NCBI RefSeq assembly: GCF_024266585.1
Contig: NZ_CP100647.1
Span: 2,399,001 to 2,463,000, forward strand
Source of the DNA: Xanthomonas sacchari
Lineage (GTDB): Bacteria; Pseudomonadota; Gammaproteobacteria; Xanthomonadales; Xanthomonadaceae
DNA length: 64,000 nucleotides
Reading direction: 5' to 3'
The notes under the pieces were generated by a model. It ran no database searches. It was given only the letters and a program-made list of their open reading frames with translations, and was not told the DNA's origin. The position numbers were made by a program, and so were the translations under genes. Positions within the stretch are counted from its first letter, which is position 1, and each line of letters opens with the position of its first letter. This document shows positions 39,384 to 48,453 of this stretch, one piece after another.

Positions 39384-39470
39384 GTGTAGGATCGGCTTCA
39401 GTCGCGACGGGCATTACCGGGAATGTCCGTCGCGGCTGATGGCCCGAGGCCACGTAGCGCCGCTCCTACA
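39384..39470. repeat. Degenerate third copy of the palindromic repeat
   Basis: GTAGGATCGGCTTCAGTCGC at the left end and CGGCTGAT...GCCGCTCCTAC at the right, with an extra ~19-base insert (about 39440-39458) between the two halves of the right arm. It lies between the kmo and sbcB genes. Confidence 0.7.
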
Positions 39471-39502
39471 GAAGACGGAGTGTCCCGATAGGGTACGCCG
39501 GA

Positions 39503-40867
39503 TCAATGCGCCCCCTCCAGCGGCGTCAGCCGCGCATGCACGATCCGCTCCAGCGAGGTCCAGTCGATCCGCGACAGGTCGCTATGGCCCTGCGTGGCCT
39601 CGACCAGGATGTCGCGCTGCACCTCGCTGCGTTGCAGTGCCTGCGCGTACGGCGTGCGTAGGAAGGTGACCATGGTGTAGTGCGGGACGAAGCGGGTCGG
39701 ATGCCGCGCCTGCAGCGCCTGGCCGAGTTCGCGCTGCAGCAGGAAACCGGCGTCGCCGACGCGGTCGCGCATTTCCACGTAGTTCTCCAGCGCCATCTGC
39801 TGGATCGCCCCCGCATTGGGTTTGCGCTCGGCCTCGAAGGCGGCATAGGCGCGGGCCAGGTCCGGCTCGCGCTGCAGGTGCGCGGCCAGCGCCGCGCAAT
39901 CCTCGAACGCGCAGTTCATGCCTTGCCCGTGGAACGGCACCATCGCGTGCGCGGCGTCGCCCAGCAGCACCGCGCGGCCGTCCAGGTGCCAGCGCTCCAG
40001 CCGCAGCGTGCCGAGCAGGCCGGGTGGATGCTGTTCCCAGTGCTCGGCCAGTTGCGGCATCAGCGGCAGCGCATCGGCGAAATCGCGCGCGAACAGCGCC
40101 AGCGCTTCCTCGCCGTTGCGTACGGTGGCGAAGCTGGGCTCGCCGTTGTTGGGCAGGAACAGGGTGACGGTGAAGGTGCCTTCGTGGTTGGGCAGGGCGA
40201 TGCACATGTAGTGCCCGCGCGGCCAGATGTGCAGGGCGTTGGGCTCGATGCGGAAGCCGCCGTCGGCGCCCGGCGGGATCTCCAGTTCCTTGTAGGAGTG
40301 GTCGAGGAACTCGATGTGCTCGGCCATCGGCGCCTTGCGCTGCATCGCCGCGCGCAGCGCCGAGCCGGCGCCGTCGGCGCCGATCATGCTGTCGAAGCGG
40401 ATGTCGTGCGGCTGGTCGTCGCGGTCGTCGATGAAACGCGCATAGCCGGCGTCGAAGTCGACCGTGTGCAGGCGTCGGTAGAAGTGGATGCGCGCGCCGG
40501 CCTGCTCGGCCAGTTGCAGCAGGGTGATGTTGAGATCGTTGCGGTGCACCGACCAGATCACCTCGCTGTCGTCGCGGCCATAGCGTTGCAGCTGCTGCTG
40601 GCCGTCCGGGAAGTGCACCATGCGTCCGCGCATCATCACCGCCTTGGCCATCACCGCGGTATCGGCGCCGGCCTGGCGCAGCACGTGCAGGCCGCGTTCG
40701 GCCAGGGCCAGGTTGATCGAGCGGCCGCGCTCGTAATCGTGCACGCGCGGATCGCCGCGGCGTTCATAGACGGTGACCTGCCAGCCCTGGCGCGACAGCA
40801 GGATGGCGAGCAGGGAGCCGGCCAGGCCGGCGCCGATCAGGGTGATGCTGCGGGGGGATGCGTTCAA
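39503..40867 (-). CDS. kmo: Kynurenine 3-monooxygenase
   Basis: 454 residues. FAD-binding GAGLAGSLLAILLSRQGWQV at the N-terminus; GDAAHAMVPFHGQGMNCAFEDC near residue 310. The C-terminal region extends to HARLTPLEGAH. Hydroxylates kynurenine to 3-hydroxykynurenine with NADPH and oxygen. Last gene of a minus-strand cluster with kynureninase and HAAO, so the product passes toward quinolinate for NAD synthesis, which is known for xanthomonads. Confidence 0.95.
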   Translation of the reverse strand: MNASPRSITLIGAGLAGSLLAILLSRQGWQVTVYERRGDPRVHDYERGRSINLALAERGLHVLRQAGADTAVMAKAVMMRGRMVHFPDGQQQLQRYGRDDSEVIWSVHRNDLNITLLQLAEQAGARIHFYRRLHTVDFDAGYARFIDDRDDQPHDIRFDSMIGADGAGSALRAAMQRKAPMAEHIEFLDHSYKELEIPPGADGGFRIEPNALHIWPRGHYMCIALPNHEGTFTVTLFLPNNGEPSFATVRNGEEALALFARDFADALPLMPQLAEHWEQHPPGLLGTLRLERWHLDGRAVLLGDAAHAMVPFHGQGMNCAFEDCAALAAHLQREPDLARAYAAFEAERKPNAGAIQQMALENYVEMRDRVGDAGFLLQRELGQALQARHPTRFVPHYTMVTFLRTPYAQALQRSEVQRDILVEATQGHSDLSRIDWTSLERIVHARLTPLEGAH

Positions 40868-40913
40868 TGGGGTGTCCGGAAGGCGCAGCCGCTGGCCGCG
40901 CGAGAGAGGCGGG

Positions 40914-42191
40914 TCAGACGCCGGCCCAGGTTTCCACTTCCTCGACGAAGCGGTAGACGTCGCGGTAGCGGTTGTACAGCGGCACCGGGCTGATCCGGAT
41001 CACGTCCGGCTCGCGCCAGTCGCCGAGCACGCCGACCGATTGCAGGTACTCGAACAGCGCCCGGCCGCGCGCGCGGCCGCCGGCCACGCGCAGCGACAGC
41101 TGGCAGCCGCGTTGCGCCGGGTCGGACGGAGTGATGATCTGCAGGGTGTCGGCCAGGCGGGCGCGGATCAGCGTCTCCAGGTAGCCGGTGAGCTGCTGCG
41201 ACTTCTGCCGCAGCGCGTCCAGCCCGGCGCGCTCGAACAGGTCCAGCGAGGCGCGCAGCGGCGCCATGCTCAGGATCGGCGGATTGCTCAGCTGCCAGCC
41301 GTCGGCGCCGGGCGCGGCGACGAACTCGGGCGCCATGCGGAAGCGGGTGCGCTTGTCGTGGCCCCACCAGCCGGCGAAGCGCGGGGTGTCGCCGTGGCCG
41401 TGGCGCTCGTGCACGAAGGCGCCGGCGACCGCGCCGGGGCCGGCGTTGAGGTACTTGTAGTGGCACCACACGGCGAAGTCCGGGGCGGCGTCGTGCAGGT
41501 GCAGCGGCACGTTGCCGATGGCGTGGGCCAGGTCGAAGCCGACCGCGGCGCCGGCCGCGCGCGCCAGCCGCGCCACCGAGGCCAGGTCGAAGGCCTGGCC
41601 GGTGCGGTACTGCACGCCCGGCCACAGCACCAGCGCCAGGCGCGGGCCGTGCTCGGCGATGGCGCGCTCGATCGCCGCCAGCGACACGGTGCCGTCGGCG
41701 CCGTCGGGCTGCACTTCGATCAGGTCGGCGGCCGGGTCGAAGCCGTGGAAGCGGATCTGCGAGGCCACCGCGTGCTGGTCGGAGGGGAACGCGCCGGCCT
41801 CGATCAGGATCGCCGGCCGCTCGCGGGTGGGCCGGTAGAAGCTGACCATCAGCAGGTGCAGGTTCACCGTCAGCGTGTTCATCGCCACCACTTCGTGCGG
41901 GTGCGCGCCGACCAGGCGCGCCAGCGGCGCGGCCAGCAGCTCGTGGTAGGTCATCCACTGGGTGTCGCCGTTGAAATGGCCTTCCACCGCCAGCGACGAC
42001 CACTTGTCCAGCACCTCCTGCACCGCGGCGCGCGCGCCGCGCGGCTGCAGGCCCAACGAGTTGCCGACGAAGTAGGCCTGGTCGGCGCCCTGGTGCTGCG
42101 GGAACAGGAATTCCTGGCGCAGGGCCCGCAGCGGATCGGCGGCGTCGAGGGCGATGGCGTGCTGGCGGGACAGGATCTCGTTCATCGGCAT
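40914..42191 (-). CDS. kynU: Kynureninase
   Basis: 425 residues from ATG 42189-42191; a second ATG two codons in (42185) is almost as good. PLP-lysine in AVWCHYKYLNAGPGA, substrate loop YFVGNSLGLQPR at ~40. Cleaves 3-hydroxykynurenine to 3-hydroxyanthranilate and alanine. Strongly similar across its length to the Xanthomonas enzyme. 46 bases before kmo. Confidence 0.96.
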   Translation of the reverse strand: MPMNEILSRQHAIALDAADPLRALRQEFLFPQHQGADQAYFVGNSLGLQPRGARAAVQEVLDKWSSLAVEGHFNGDTQWMTYHELLAAPLARLVGAHPHEVVAMNTLTVNLHLLMVSFYRPTRERPAILIEAGAFPSDQHAVASQIRFHGFDPAADLIEVQPDGADGTVSLAAIERAIAEHGPRLALVLWPGVQYRTGQAFDLASVARLARAAGAAVGFDLAHAIGNVPLHLHDAAPDFAVWCHYKYLNAGPGAVAGAFVHERHGHGDTPRFAGWWGHDKRTRFRMAPEFVAAPGADGWQLSNPPILSMAPLRASLDLFERAGLDALRQKSQQLTGYLETLIRARLADTLQIITPSDPAQRGCQLSLRVAGGRARGRALFEYLQSVGVLGDWREPDVIRISPVPLYNRYRDVYRFVEEVETWAGV

Positions 42192-42327
42192 TGGGTTCCG
42201 GGAAGCAAGGCGAAAGTCTAGAGCGTATGGAAAGGCGTGAGGTGAGTGCGCGGCGGCATGGCGCGGGGCCATGCCGCGCGGGCCTGTCCGGCGCTGCCTG
42301 CGCGGCCGGCGCGCCGCGGCAGCGCGT

Positions 42328-44478
42328 TCATCCGCTGCGGTGCGCGGTCGCCGGCGGCGGCTCCTTGGCGGCGGCCGCGGCCGGCAGCAGTGCGCTGCGG
42401 ACCAGGTGGGTGAGGGTGCCGATGCTGTCGGCGACGCGGTCGCTGGTGTCGGCCAGCGCGGCCAGCGCGCCGCCATCGCTGCCGTCCTGCGGTTGCGCGG
42501 CCAGCGCCTCGGCCAGGCGCCGCTCGGCGGCGCGCAGGCTGGCCTGCGGTGGCGGCGTGCCGGTGCGCAGGCCCTCGGCCAGCTCGGTCAGCGCGGCATG
42601 CGCCTGCTGCCGGAACTGCTGCAGTTCCGGCAGCGGTGGCAGCGGCGGCGCATCGCGCAGCACCGCCTCCAGCGCCAGCGAGGCGCGGATCAGCCGGTTG
42701 CCGTTGGCCAGCACCGATTCGGCCAGGGTCAGTTCGCGCAGGTTGCGCCTGCGCCGCGGCTCGCCGCGCAGGCGTTCGATCGAGGCCTGCGCGTTGGTGC
42801 GCGCGGTGCGCGAGGCCGCGCGGGTGTCCGGCAGCGCCTGCAGGCGGCCCTCCAGCACCGCGTCGAGATGGTCGCGATAGGCCAGCAGCAACTGCGCCAG
42901 GATGGCGCGGATGTGCTTACGTTCCCAGGTCGGCCACAGCGCGTAGGCGGCCAGCGCCAGCGCGCTGCCGAGCACGGTGGCCTGGATGCGCTCGCCGATC
43001 GCCTCGCCCGGGGCCATGCCCTCGAACGACAGCAACAGCACCAGCATGCCGGTCAGGCTGGCCACGCCGAGCCCATAGTTGACCTGGGTCAGCAGGCGGA
43101 AGCCCAGGCAGAACACGGTCAGCAACAGCAGCCGCACCACCGCCCCGTCCATCACGAAGTGCGCCAGCATGGTGGCCAGCAGCAGCCCGGCGAAGGTGCC
43201 GGCCACGCGCAGCGCGCCGAAGCTGAGGGTGCCGCCGAAATCCGGCTTGAGCACGATCGCGGTGGTCATCGGGATCCAGTAGCCATGCGGAATCGCCTGC
43301 CAGCGGGCGAACAGCACCGCCAGGGCCAGGCACACGCCGCAGCGCAGCGCATGGCGGAACGCCACCGAGGACAGGTTCAGGTTCGCCCGCAGGGTCTGCA
43401 GCGGCGCCAACGGTCGCAGCGCCGCCGGCAGCCGCGCCTCGGCCAGCTCGGCCTGGATCTCGCCGCGGCTGCTGGCCCAGCGGCTGTTGCGCACCAACGC
43501 GCGCAACTGGCCGCCCAGGCCTTGCGCGCGGGCCACGGCGATGCGCAGCAGGCGCCGTTCGCGGGTGTCCTCGGTCTGCGCCTGCACCTGCGCCAGCGCG
43601 TCGACCAGGTCGTCGAACCCGGTCATCGACGCAGTGGCCGCATCCGGATCCTCGGCGCTGTCCAGCGCGTGCGCGAGCTGGTCCAGCACCACCGCGCTGC
43701 GTTCGAGCACGCGTTCGATCGGCAAGCGCGCGGGCGATGTCGCCTCCAGGCGTCCGTGCAGGTCGGCCAGGGTCAGCAGCTCCAGCCGCGCGCGTTCGCA
43801 CAGTTCGGCGATGACCCGGAACGCCTGCACCGCACGTCCGCGCGAGCGGTGTTCGCCGTGCAGCATCACCATCGCCTCGAGCACCGCCTCGGTGGCCGGC
43901 GGCGCCGCGGTCGCGCCGGGGCGCTGGCGGGCGATGCCGGCCAGTTGCCGCATCAGATCGGCCAGGGCGAAGCGCTCGGGGCGGTAGCGCTGCAGCGGCC
44001 AGGCCGCCAGTGCCATCAGCATCTGCAGCACGCCGCCGGCGAAGATCAGCGTAGCCACGCCGACGCTCTGCCACGGCGGCAGGCGCACGTCGGCGCTGAC
44101 CACCAGCAGGATCATGCTGGTCAGCCCGACCCGCGCCGCCACCGGACCCAGCGCCACCAGCAGGCCGCCGCCCAGGCCGAGCAGCAGGGCGCAAAGCGCC
44201 AGCGCCAGCGTGTGCGCGCCGATCAGCATCCCCAGCAACGCGGCCATGCCCGCCGCCAGCGCCGCCATCAGCATGCGCTGCATCCGCGCCCGGTACGGGC
44301 CGGGCTGGTCGGAGAACATGGTGTTGAGCGCGCCGGTGGACACCGCCAGGCCCAGCTCGGCATGGCCGGCGGCCACGCCCAGCGCCAGCGGCGCGACCAC
44401 CGCGGCGGTGTTGCGCAGGGCCACGCGCACCGGCACGTCGCGCGGCTTGAGCGCGATCAGGCTGCGCAGCATCGCCAA
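42328..44478 (-). CDS. FUSC-family inner-membrane protein within the kynurenine cluster
   Basis: 716 residues. Two hydrophobic blocks of ~5-6 helices, at ~15-165 and ~390-520, are separated by a large soluble domain (~170-380) with long helices. Another helical region follows (~520-700). This is the YccS/FUSC aromatic-acid exporter arrangement. Located between HAAO and kynureninase, so it may export an aromatic intermediate (for example 3-hydroxyanthranilate or kynurenine); this is context-based. The start may be Met1 or Met3. Confidence 0.85.
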   Translation of the reverse strand: MAMLRSLIALKPRDVPVRVALRNTAAVVAPLALGVAAGHAELGLAVSTGALNTMFSDQPGPYRARMQRMLMAALAAGMAALLGMLIGAHTLALALCALLLGLGGGLLVALGPVAARVGLTSMILLVVSADVRLPPWQSVGVATLIFAGGVLQMLMALAAWPLQRYRPERFALADLMRQLAGIARQRPGATAAPPATEAVLEAMVMLHGEHRSRGRAVQAFRVIAELCERARLELLTLADLHGRLEATSPARLPIERVLERSAVVLDQLAHALDSAEDPDAATASMTGFDDLVDALAQVQAQTEDTRERRLLRIAVARAQGLGGQLRALVRNSRWASSRGEIQAELAEARLPAALRPLAPLQTLRANLNLSSVAFRHALRCGVCLALAVLFARWQAIPHGYWIPMTTAIVLKPDFGGTLSFGALRVAGTFAGLLLATMLAHFVMDGAVVRLLLLTVFCLGFRLLTQVNYGLGVASLTGMLVLLLSFEGMAPGEAIGERIQATVLGSALALAAYALWPTWERKHIRAILAQLLLAYRDHLDAVLEGRLQALPDTRAASRTARTNAQASIERLRGEPRRRRNLRELTLAESVLANGNRLIRASLALEAVLRDAPPLPPLPELQQFRQQAHAALTELAEGLRTGTPPPQASLRAAERRLAEALAAQPQDGSDGGALAALADTSDRVADSIGTLTHLVRSALLPAAAAAKEPPPATAHRSG

Positions 44479-44503
44479 CCGGAACGGCGCGGGCGCAGGG
44501 CGG

Positions 44504-45028
44504 TCACGGCGCGGCGGCAGCCGCCGGCAGCGGATGCACGTGGCCGCAGCGGCCGCAGGTGCGCAGCGATTCGGACGCGTAGAACCGCGCGAACACCGGG
44601 GGGAAGTCGCTCTCGATGTCCTGCAGCGGGAAGTAGGCTTCGTACAGCAGATGGTTGCAGCGCTCGCAGAACCACAGCAGGCCGTCCTGCTCGTGCGGCA
44701 GGCGCTGCCGCTCGATCACCAGGCCCACCGAGTCGGGCCCGCGCTGCGGCGAATGCGGCACCTTGGGCGGCAGCAGGAAGGTCTCGCCGGCGCGGATCGG
44801 GATCTCGCGCACCGCGCCGTCCTCCTGGATCTTCAGCACCATCTCGCCTTCGAGCTGGTAGAACCACTCCGGGCCTTCGTCGTAGTGGTAGTCGCTGCGC
44901 GCGTTCGGCCCGCCGACCACCATCACGATGAAGTCGCCGGCGTGGATGCACTTGTTGCCCACCGGCGGCTTCAGCAGATGCCGGTGGGCGTCGATCCAGG
45001 CGTGCAGGTTGAGGGGGCCGGGGAGCAT
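44504..45028 (-). CDS. nbaC: 3-hydroxyanthranilate 3,4-dioxygenase
   Basis: 174 residues. Cupin iron ligands His48 and Glu54 in [17 protein letters not shown] and His92 in LPPKVPHSP. The bacterial-type rubredoxin-like metal site at the C-terminus is complete: Cys121-X2-Cys124 and Cys158-X2-Cys161. Opens 3-hydroxyanthranilate to the precursor of quinolinate for NAD synthesis. Lies 38 bases after the carbonic anhydrase gene and 25 bases before the FUSC gene. Confidence 0.95.
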   Translation of the reverse strand: MLPGPLNLHAWIDAHRHLLKPPVGNKCIHAGDFIVMVVGGPNARSDYHYDEGPEWFYQLEGEMVLKIQEDGAVREIPIRAGETFLLPPKVPHSPQRGPDSVGLVIERQRLPHEQDGLLWFCERCNHLLYEAYFPLQDIESDFPPVFARFYASESLRTCGRCGHVHPLPAAAAAP

Positions 45029-45066
45029 GCGGATCCTTGGGCGGAAATGGCCGAGCGGCGCGCCGC

Positions 45067-45729
45067 TCAGCGGTCCTCGCGGTCCTGGCGGATGCGCGCC
45101 AGGGCGGCATCGTAGCGCGGCGCCAGGTCCTCGATGCGCTCCAGCGCCATGCCCAGGTCGTGCACGCGGCCGTCGCGCAGGCTGTACACCCAGCCGTGCA
45201 CGGTGAGTTCCTGGCCGCGCGTCCAGGCGTCGCGCACGATCGAGGTGCGGCTGACGTTGACCACCTGCTCCAGCACGTTGAGCTCGCACAGGCGCGCGTG
45301 CTGCAGGCTGAGGTCGCCGGCCTGCTGCAGGCACTGCTCGTGCTTCTCGGCCACGTCGGTGACGTGGCGGATCCAGTTGTCGACCAGGCCCAGCCGCGCG
45401 CGGGTCAGGCCCGCGTGCACGCCGCCGCAGCCGTAGTGGCCGACCACCAGGATGTGCCGTACCTTCAGCACCTCGACCGCGAACTGGATCACCGACAGGC
45501 AATTCAGGTCGGTGTGCACGACCACGTTGGCGATGTTGCGGTGGACGAACACCTCGCCCGGCGCCATGTCGATGATCTGGTTCGCCGGCACCCGCGAGTC
45601 GGAGCAGCCGATCCACAGGTACTCCGGGGTCTGCTGCTTGGACAGGCGGCTGAAGAACTCGGGATCCTCGCGGTTGATGCGTTCGGACCAGGAGCGGTTG
45701 TTGTCCAGCAGTTGTTCGATCTTGCTCAT
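45067..45729 (-). CDS. can: Beta-carbonic anhydrase
   Basis: 220 residues. Zinc ligands at Cys42, Asp44 (with Arg46), His98 and Cys101 match Escherichia coli Can position for position: [18 protein letters not shown]. Interconverts CO2 and bicarbonate. First gene of the minus-strand cluster leading to HAAO. It may be cotranscribed with the kynurenine genes, although a separate promoter cannot be excluded. Confidence 0.94.
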   Translation of the reverse strand: MSKIEQLLDNNRSWSERINREDPEFFSRLSKQQTPEYLWIGCSDSRVPANQIIDMAPGEVFVHRNIANVVVHTDLNCLSVIQFAVEVLKVRHILVVGHYGCGGVHAGLTRARLGLVDNWIRHVTDVAEKHEQCLQQAGDLSLQHARLCELNVLEQVVNVSRTSIVRDAWTRGQELTVHGWVYSLRDGRVHDLGMALERIEDLAPRYDAALARIRQDREDR

Positions 45730-45879
45730 AGCCGGGCATTATCCCAGAAGCCCGCGGCCGGCGCGCGGCCCGGTTCGCTGCCGCCTGCACGCCCGGCGTG
45801 CGAGGTCCCGCGGCGTCTCGGGACGCAGGCAGTGCCGGATCGGACTTTTGCCGATCCCGCCGACGCGCGCCGCTGCGCA

Positions 45880-46160
45880 GACTTCCTCCACGCCCACACC
45901 GGGCGAACTGGAAGTGCCGCTGCTGGCCATCGTCAACGTGCCCAGCCTGAGCATCCAGACCGTGGACATCACCTTCGACATGGAGGTGAAGTCGTCCTTC
46001 TCCGCGAAGGAAAAGACCGATGCCTCGGCGTCGCTGTCGGCGGATGTGGAACACGGCTTCGGCCTGTTCAAGGCCAAGGTGCATTTCCAGGGCTCGGTCG
46101 CCACCAGCAAGGAGAACACGCGCAGCTCCGACAACTCGGCCAAGTACCACGTCTCGGTGC
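45880..46160 (+). pseudogene. DUF2589 protein remnant, 5' truncated and frame-broken
   Basis: One plus-strand frame encodes the second half of a DUF2589 protein: [51 protein letters not shown]. No start or first half is found upstream; the frame is lost around 46160, where similarity to a second protein begins in another frame. Best read as a decayed gene. Confidence 0.75.
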
Positions 46161-46500
46161 GGCCGAAACCGTGCAGGGGGTGGCGGAGGAGGCCGAGCTG
46201 CCGGCGTTGCAGATCCCGTTGTGGGGACTGCACGCCTGGCAGTTGCCGCAGATCGGCGAACTGGCCCTGTCGTTCGACCTGGAACTGGACGTGGTGGAGC
46301 TGCCGGACGGGGCGCCGCGCCTGGCGCTGCAGGTGGCGCCGCGCCGGCCTCGCCGGCCCGGCCAGCGCCTGCAGATCCTGTTCCGCGGCACCCATACCCC
46401 GGTCGGCGAGGTGCTGTTCGACGGGCAGCGGCTGAAGCTGTGGCACCTGTCCGAACCGGTCGCCCCGCACGATCCCGCCAAGGAGACGGCCCATGCCTAG
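46159..46500 (+). pseudogene. Second DUF2589-like remnant, C-terminal part only
   Basis: In the frame shifted by one relative to 45880-46160: [61 protein letters not shown]. The beta pattern parallels the first remnant, suggesting two tandem family members joined by deletion, or one gene with a frameshift. Ends in TAG at 46498-46500, overlapping the next ATG. Confidence 0.55.
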
Positions 46501-46681
46501 ACACGGCTTGCTGCTGTCGCGGCACGACACCGACCTGTGGTGCCGAGAACTGCACATCGACCTGCGCTCGCTGGCCCGCACGCAGCGGTTGCGCCGGCGC
46601 CGGCGGCGGGCACTATGGTTGCTTGCCGTACTGTGCCTGGTGGCGGCCGTGTCGGCGCTGCTCTGGTTCGGTCTGTCCTGA
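46493..46681 (+). CDS. Small membrane protein with C-terminal anchor
   Basis: 62 residues. Polar N-terminal part with paired Arg, then a run of seven Arg residues ([11 protein letters not shown]) before one hydrophobic helix ([20 protein letters not shown]), an inside-positive tail anchor. Its ATG overlaps the stop codon of the remnant at 46159-46500, so it probably was the last gene of that small operon. Function unknown. Confidence 0.65.
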   Translation: MPRHGLLLSRHDTDLWCRELHIDLRSLARTQRLRRRRRRALWLLAVLCLVAAVSALLWFGLS

Positions 46682-46725
46682 CCGCGCCGTTCGTTTTCCC
46701 TTTCGTATCCCAACAGGAGAGTCGC

Positions 46726-47499
46726 ATGCGTATCCGTTCGTGTGGTGTTGCGCGTTTCCCGCTCTGGCTGGCGCTGTGCCTGGCCTTGCCGTCCGCTGCC
46801 GGCGCCGCGCCGCAGGCGCCCACGTCTGCCGCAGCGGCCAGCGCCGAGGCGCTCCCGACTGGCGATTGGAACGGCACCCTGACGCTGGACCCGCAGCGCC
46901 TGGCGTCGGTGCGCCTGGTTCAGCGCGACGGCAAGGCCAGGCTGGTGTTCGGCCCGCCGTTGAACTGCACGTTGCTGGTCAAGTCACAACAGGATGGCGC
47001 CTTCGCGCTGGACTCGATCAACGGTGGCGCCTACTGCGACAAGCAGATGGGCAAGCAATTGCGCGTGCAGCGCAGTGGCGACGATCTGCGGCTGACGGTC
47101 GACGGCAAGGACCTGCCGGTGGTGCTGCATTCCGACCCGGGCCAGCCCAGCCCGCTGCAGGGTACGTGGCGCGGAATGGTCCACCCAGAGCGCGGCGAGA
47201 GGGACGTCGTCGTGGAACTGAGCGTCGCCGCGACGCCGCAGGCGCCCGGCAATCCCACGGTGCGACTGCGCTACGGCGCGCCACGCGAGTGCGGAGTGCA
47301 GGCGTATTACGTCGGCCTGCGTGAAGGAACGGCGGTGTATTCGTTGAATATCGCCCATGGCGGCTATTGCGATCGCCTGAGCGGGGGGCAGCTCACCTTG
47401 CACGCAAGGCCGGACGGACGCATCGAACTGCAGGTCATCGACCCCGCCGGGATGCGTCGGGACAGCGGGCTGCTGGAGCGTGCGCCCACCAACCCGTAA
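46726..47499 (+). CDS. Secreted protein with two tandem copies of a Cys-containing beta domain
   Basis: 257 residues, ATG 46726 with AGGAGA. Signal peptide ending at SAAGAAPQAP. Mature protein has two ~95-residue halves with the same pattern: a beta-rich start, one Cys after LN or E (PPLNCTLLVK; PRECGVQAYY), and a second Cys in GGAYCDKQMGKQL or GGYCDRLSGGQL. Each half thus has a conserved Cys pair, likely a disulfide in the periplasm. No family recognised. Confidence 0.82.
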   Translation: MRIRSCGVARFPLWLALCLALPSAAGAAPQAPTSAAAASAEALPTGDWNGTLTLDPQRLASVRLVQRDGKARLVFGPPLNCTLLVKSQQDGAFALDSINGGAYCDKQMGKQLRVQRSGDDLRLTVDGKDLPVVLHSDPGQPSPLQGTWRGMVHPERGERDVVVELSVAATPQAPGNPTVRLRYGAPRECGVQAYYVGLREGTAVYSLNIAHGGYCDRLSGGQLTLHARPDGRIELQVIDPAGMRRDSGLLERAPTNP

Positions 47500-47547
47500 T
47501 CCGCCGCGCGCAGGCGCCGGCCGCCGTGTCCGTCCAGGAGTGATGTG

Positions 47548-47807
47548 ATGAACATCTGGATCAAGACGCTGGCCGGCGCCGGGCATCCTGTCGCAACTGT
47601 GCGCCGAGTGCGAAGCGATGGCCCGACATCAGCGTCAAGACCATCGGCACCCATCGCGAGCACATCATGCTCAAGCTCGGCATGCAGGGCATCGCGCAAC
47701 TGACCCGCTATGCGATCCGCGAGGGCTTGTCGCCGCTGGACGGGGGCCTGGCCAGCGCGCGCCGCGCCGATCGCGACCAGCACGAGCGCGACAGCCGGTG
47801 CGGCTGA
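47548..47807 (+). pseudogene. Fused fragment: gene start plus LuxR helix-turn-helix remnant
   Basis: A gene-like start (ATG 47548 with AGGAG upstream) reads MNIWIKTLAGAG and then loses its frame. In a different frame, 47601-47807 encodes the end of a NarL/LuxR response regulator: ISVKTIGTHREHIMLKLGMQ, IAQLTRYAIREGLSPLDGG. The first helices of the DNA-binding domain and the receiver domain are absent. This looks like a deletion that joined the 5' end of one gene to the 3' end of another. Confidence 0.7.
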
Positions 47808-47825
47808 GCAACGCGGCCGCGCCGC

Positions 47826-48446
47826 TCAGTCCGGGCGTCGCGCGCGCATCAGCGCCGCGACGGCCTGCGCACCGGGCGCGGCCTGGGCCTGCAGCGCCTC
47901 GCGCACCGCGGCCTGGTTCGCCGGCGGGTGGTTCTGGTTGAGCTTGAACTTCAGCGCGACCCGCTCGACCTCGAAGCGGAAGCCGACGATGCCGCGCAAC
48001 TGGCGCCGGTGCGCCGTGTTGTCCGGCTCGTAGCGCCAATCGCTGCCGATGGCGCGCTCGTGCTGTTCGCTCAACCGCGCCACCACGTCGGCCAGCAGCG
48101 CTTCGTCGTCGCTGGGATGCAACTGCCCGTGCAACTGCGCGGTGGCGTAGTTCCAGGTCGGCACCCGCGCCATCGCGTCCTTGTCCGGGTACCAGCTTGG
48201 CGAGACGTAGGCGTGCGGGCCATGCACGAGCAGCAGCGCCGGCCCGGCGTGGCGCGCCTGCGGATTGGCCCGCGACCAATGGCCTTCGACCAGGATACGC
48301 TCACCGTCGCGCCGGTACAGCACCGGCAACGGCGTGGCGCAGGGCAGGCCGTCGGCGACGGTGACCAGGGTGGCGAACGGGTTGTCCGCGATCAGCGCAT
48401 CGAGCGCGTGCAGGTCGCTTTCGGCGAAGGCGGGCGGGACGTGCAT
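47826..48446 (-). CDS. PaiB-family FMN-binding protein
   Basis: 206 residues from ATG 48444-48446, MHVPPAFAESD, the usual PaiB start. Characteristic motifs: AYVSPSWYPDK near residue 85, PTWNYATAQLHGQ, and C-terminal KFKLNQNHPPAN. The split barrel FMN-binding fold; PaiB of Bacillus is a regulator or amine-related protein, but in proteobacteria the role is untested. Downstream end is convergent with the LuxR remnant. Confidence 0.85.
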   Translation of the reverse strand: MHVPPAFAESDLHALDALIADNPFATLVTVADGLPCATPLPVLYRRDGERILVEGHWSRANPQARHAGPALLLVHGPHAYVSPSWYPDKDAMARVPTWNYATAQLHGQLHPSDDEALLADVVARLSEQHERAIGSDWRYEPDNTAHRRQLRGIVGFRFEVERVALKFKLNQNHPPANQAAVREALQAQAAPGAQAVAALMRARRPD

Positions 48447-48453
48447 CGCCGGC

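Noticed and set aside
45037-46500. Long plus-strand frame across carbonic anhydrase and the DUF2589 zone
   Set aside because: Its first two-thirds are the antisense of carbonic anhydrase; only the last ~110 codons look like protein and are annotated as a remnant.
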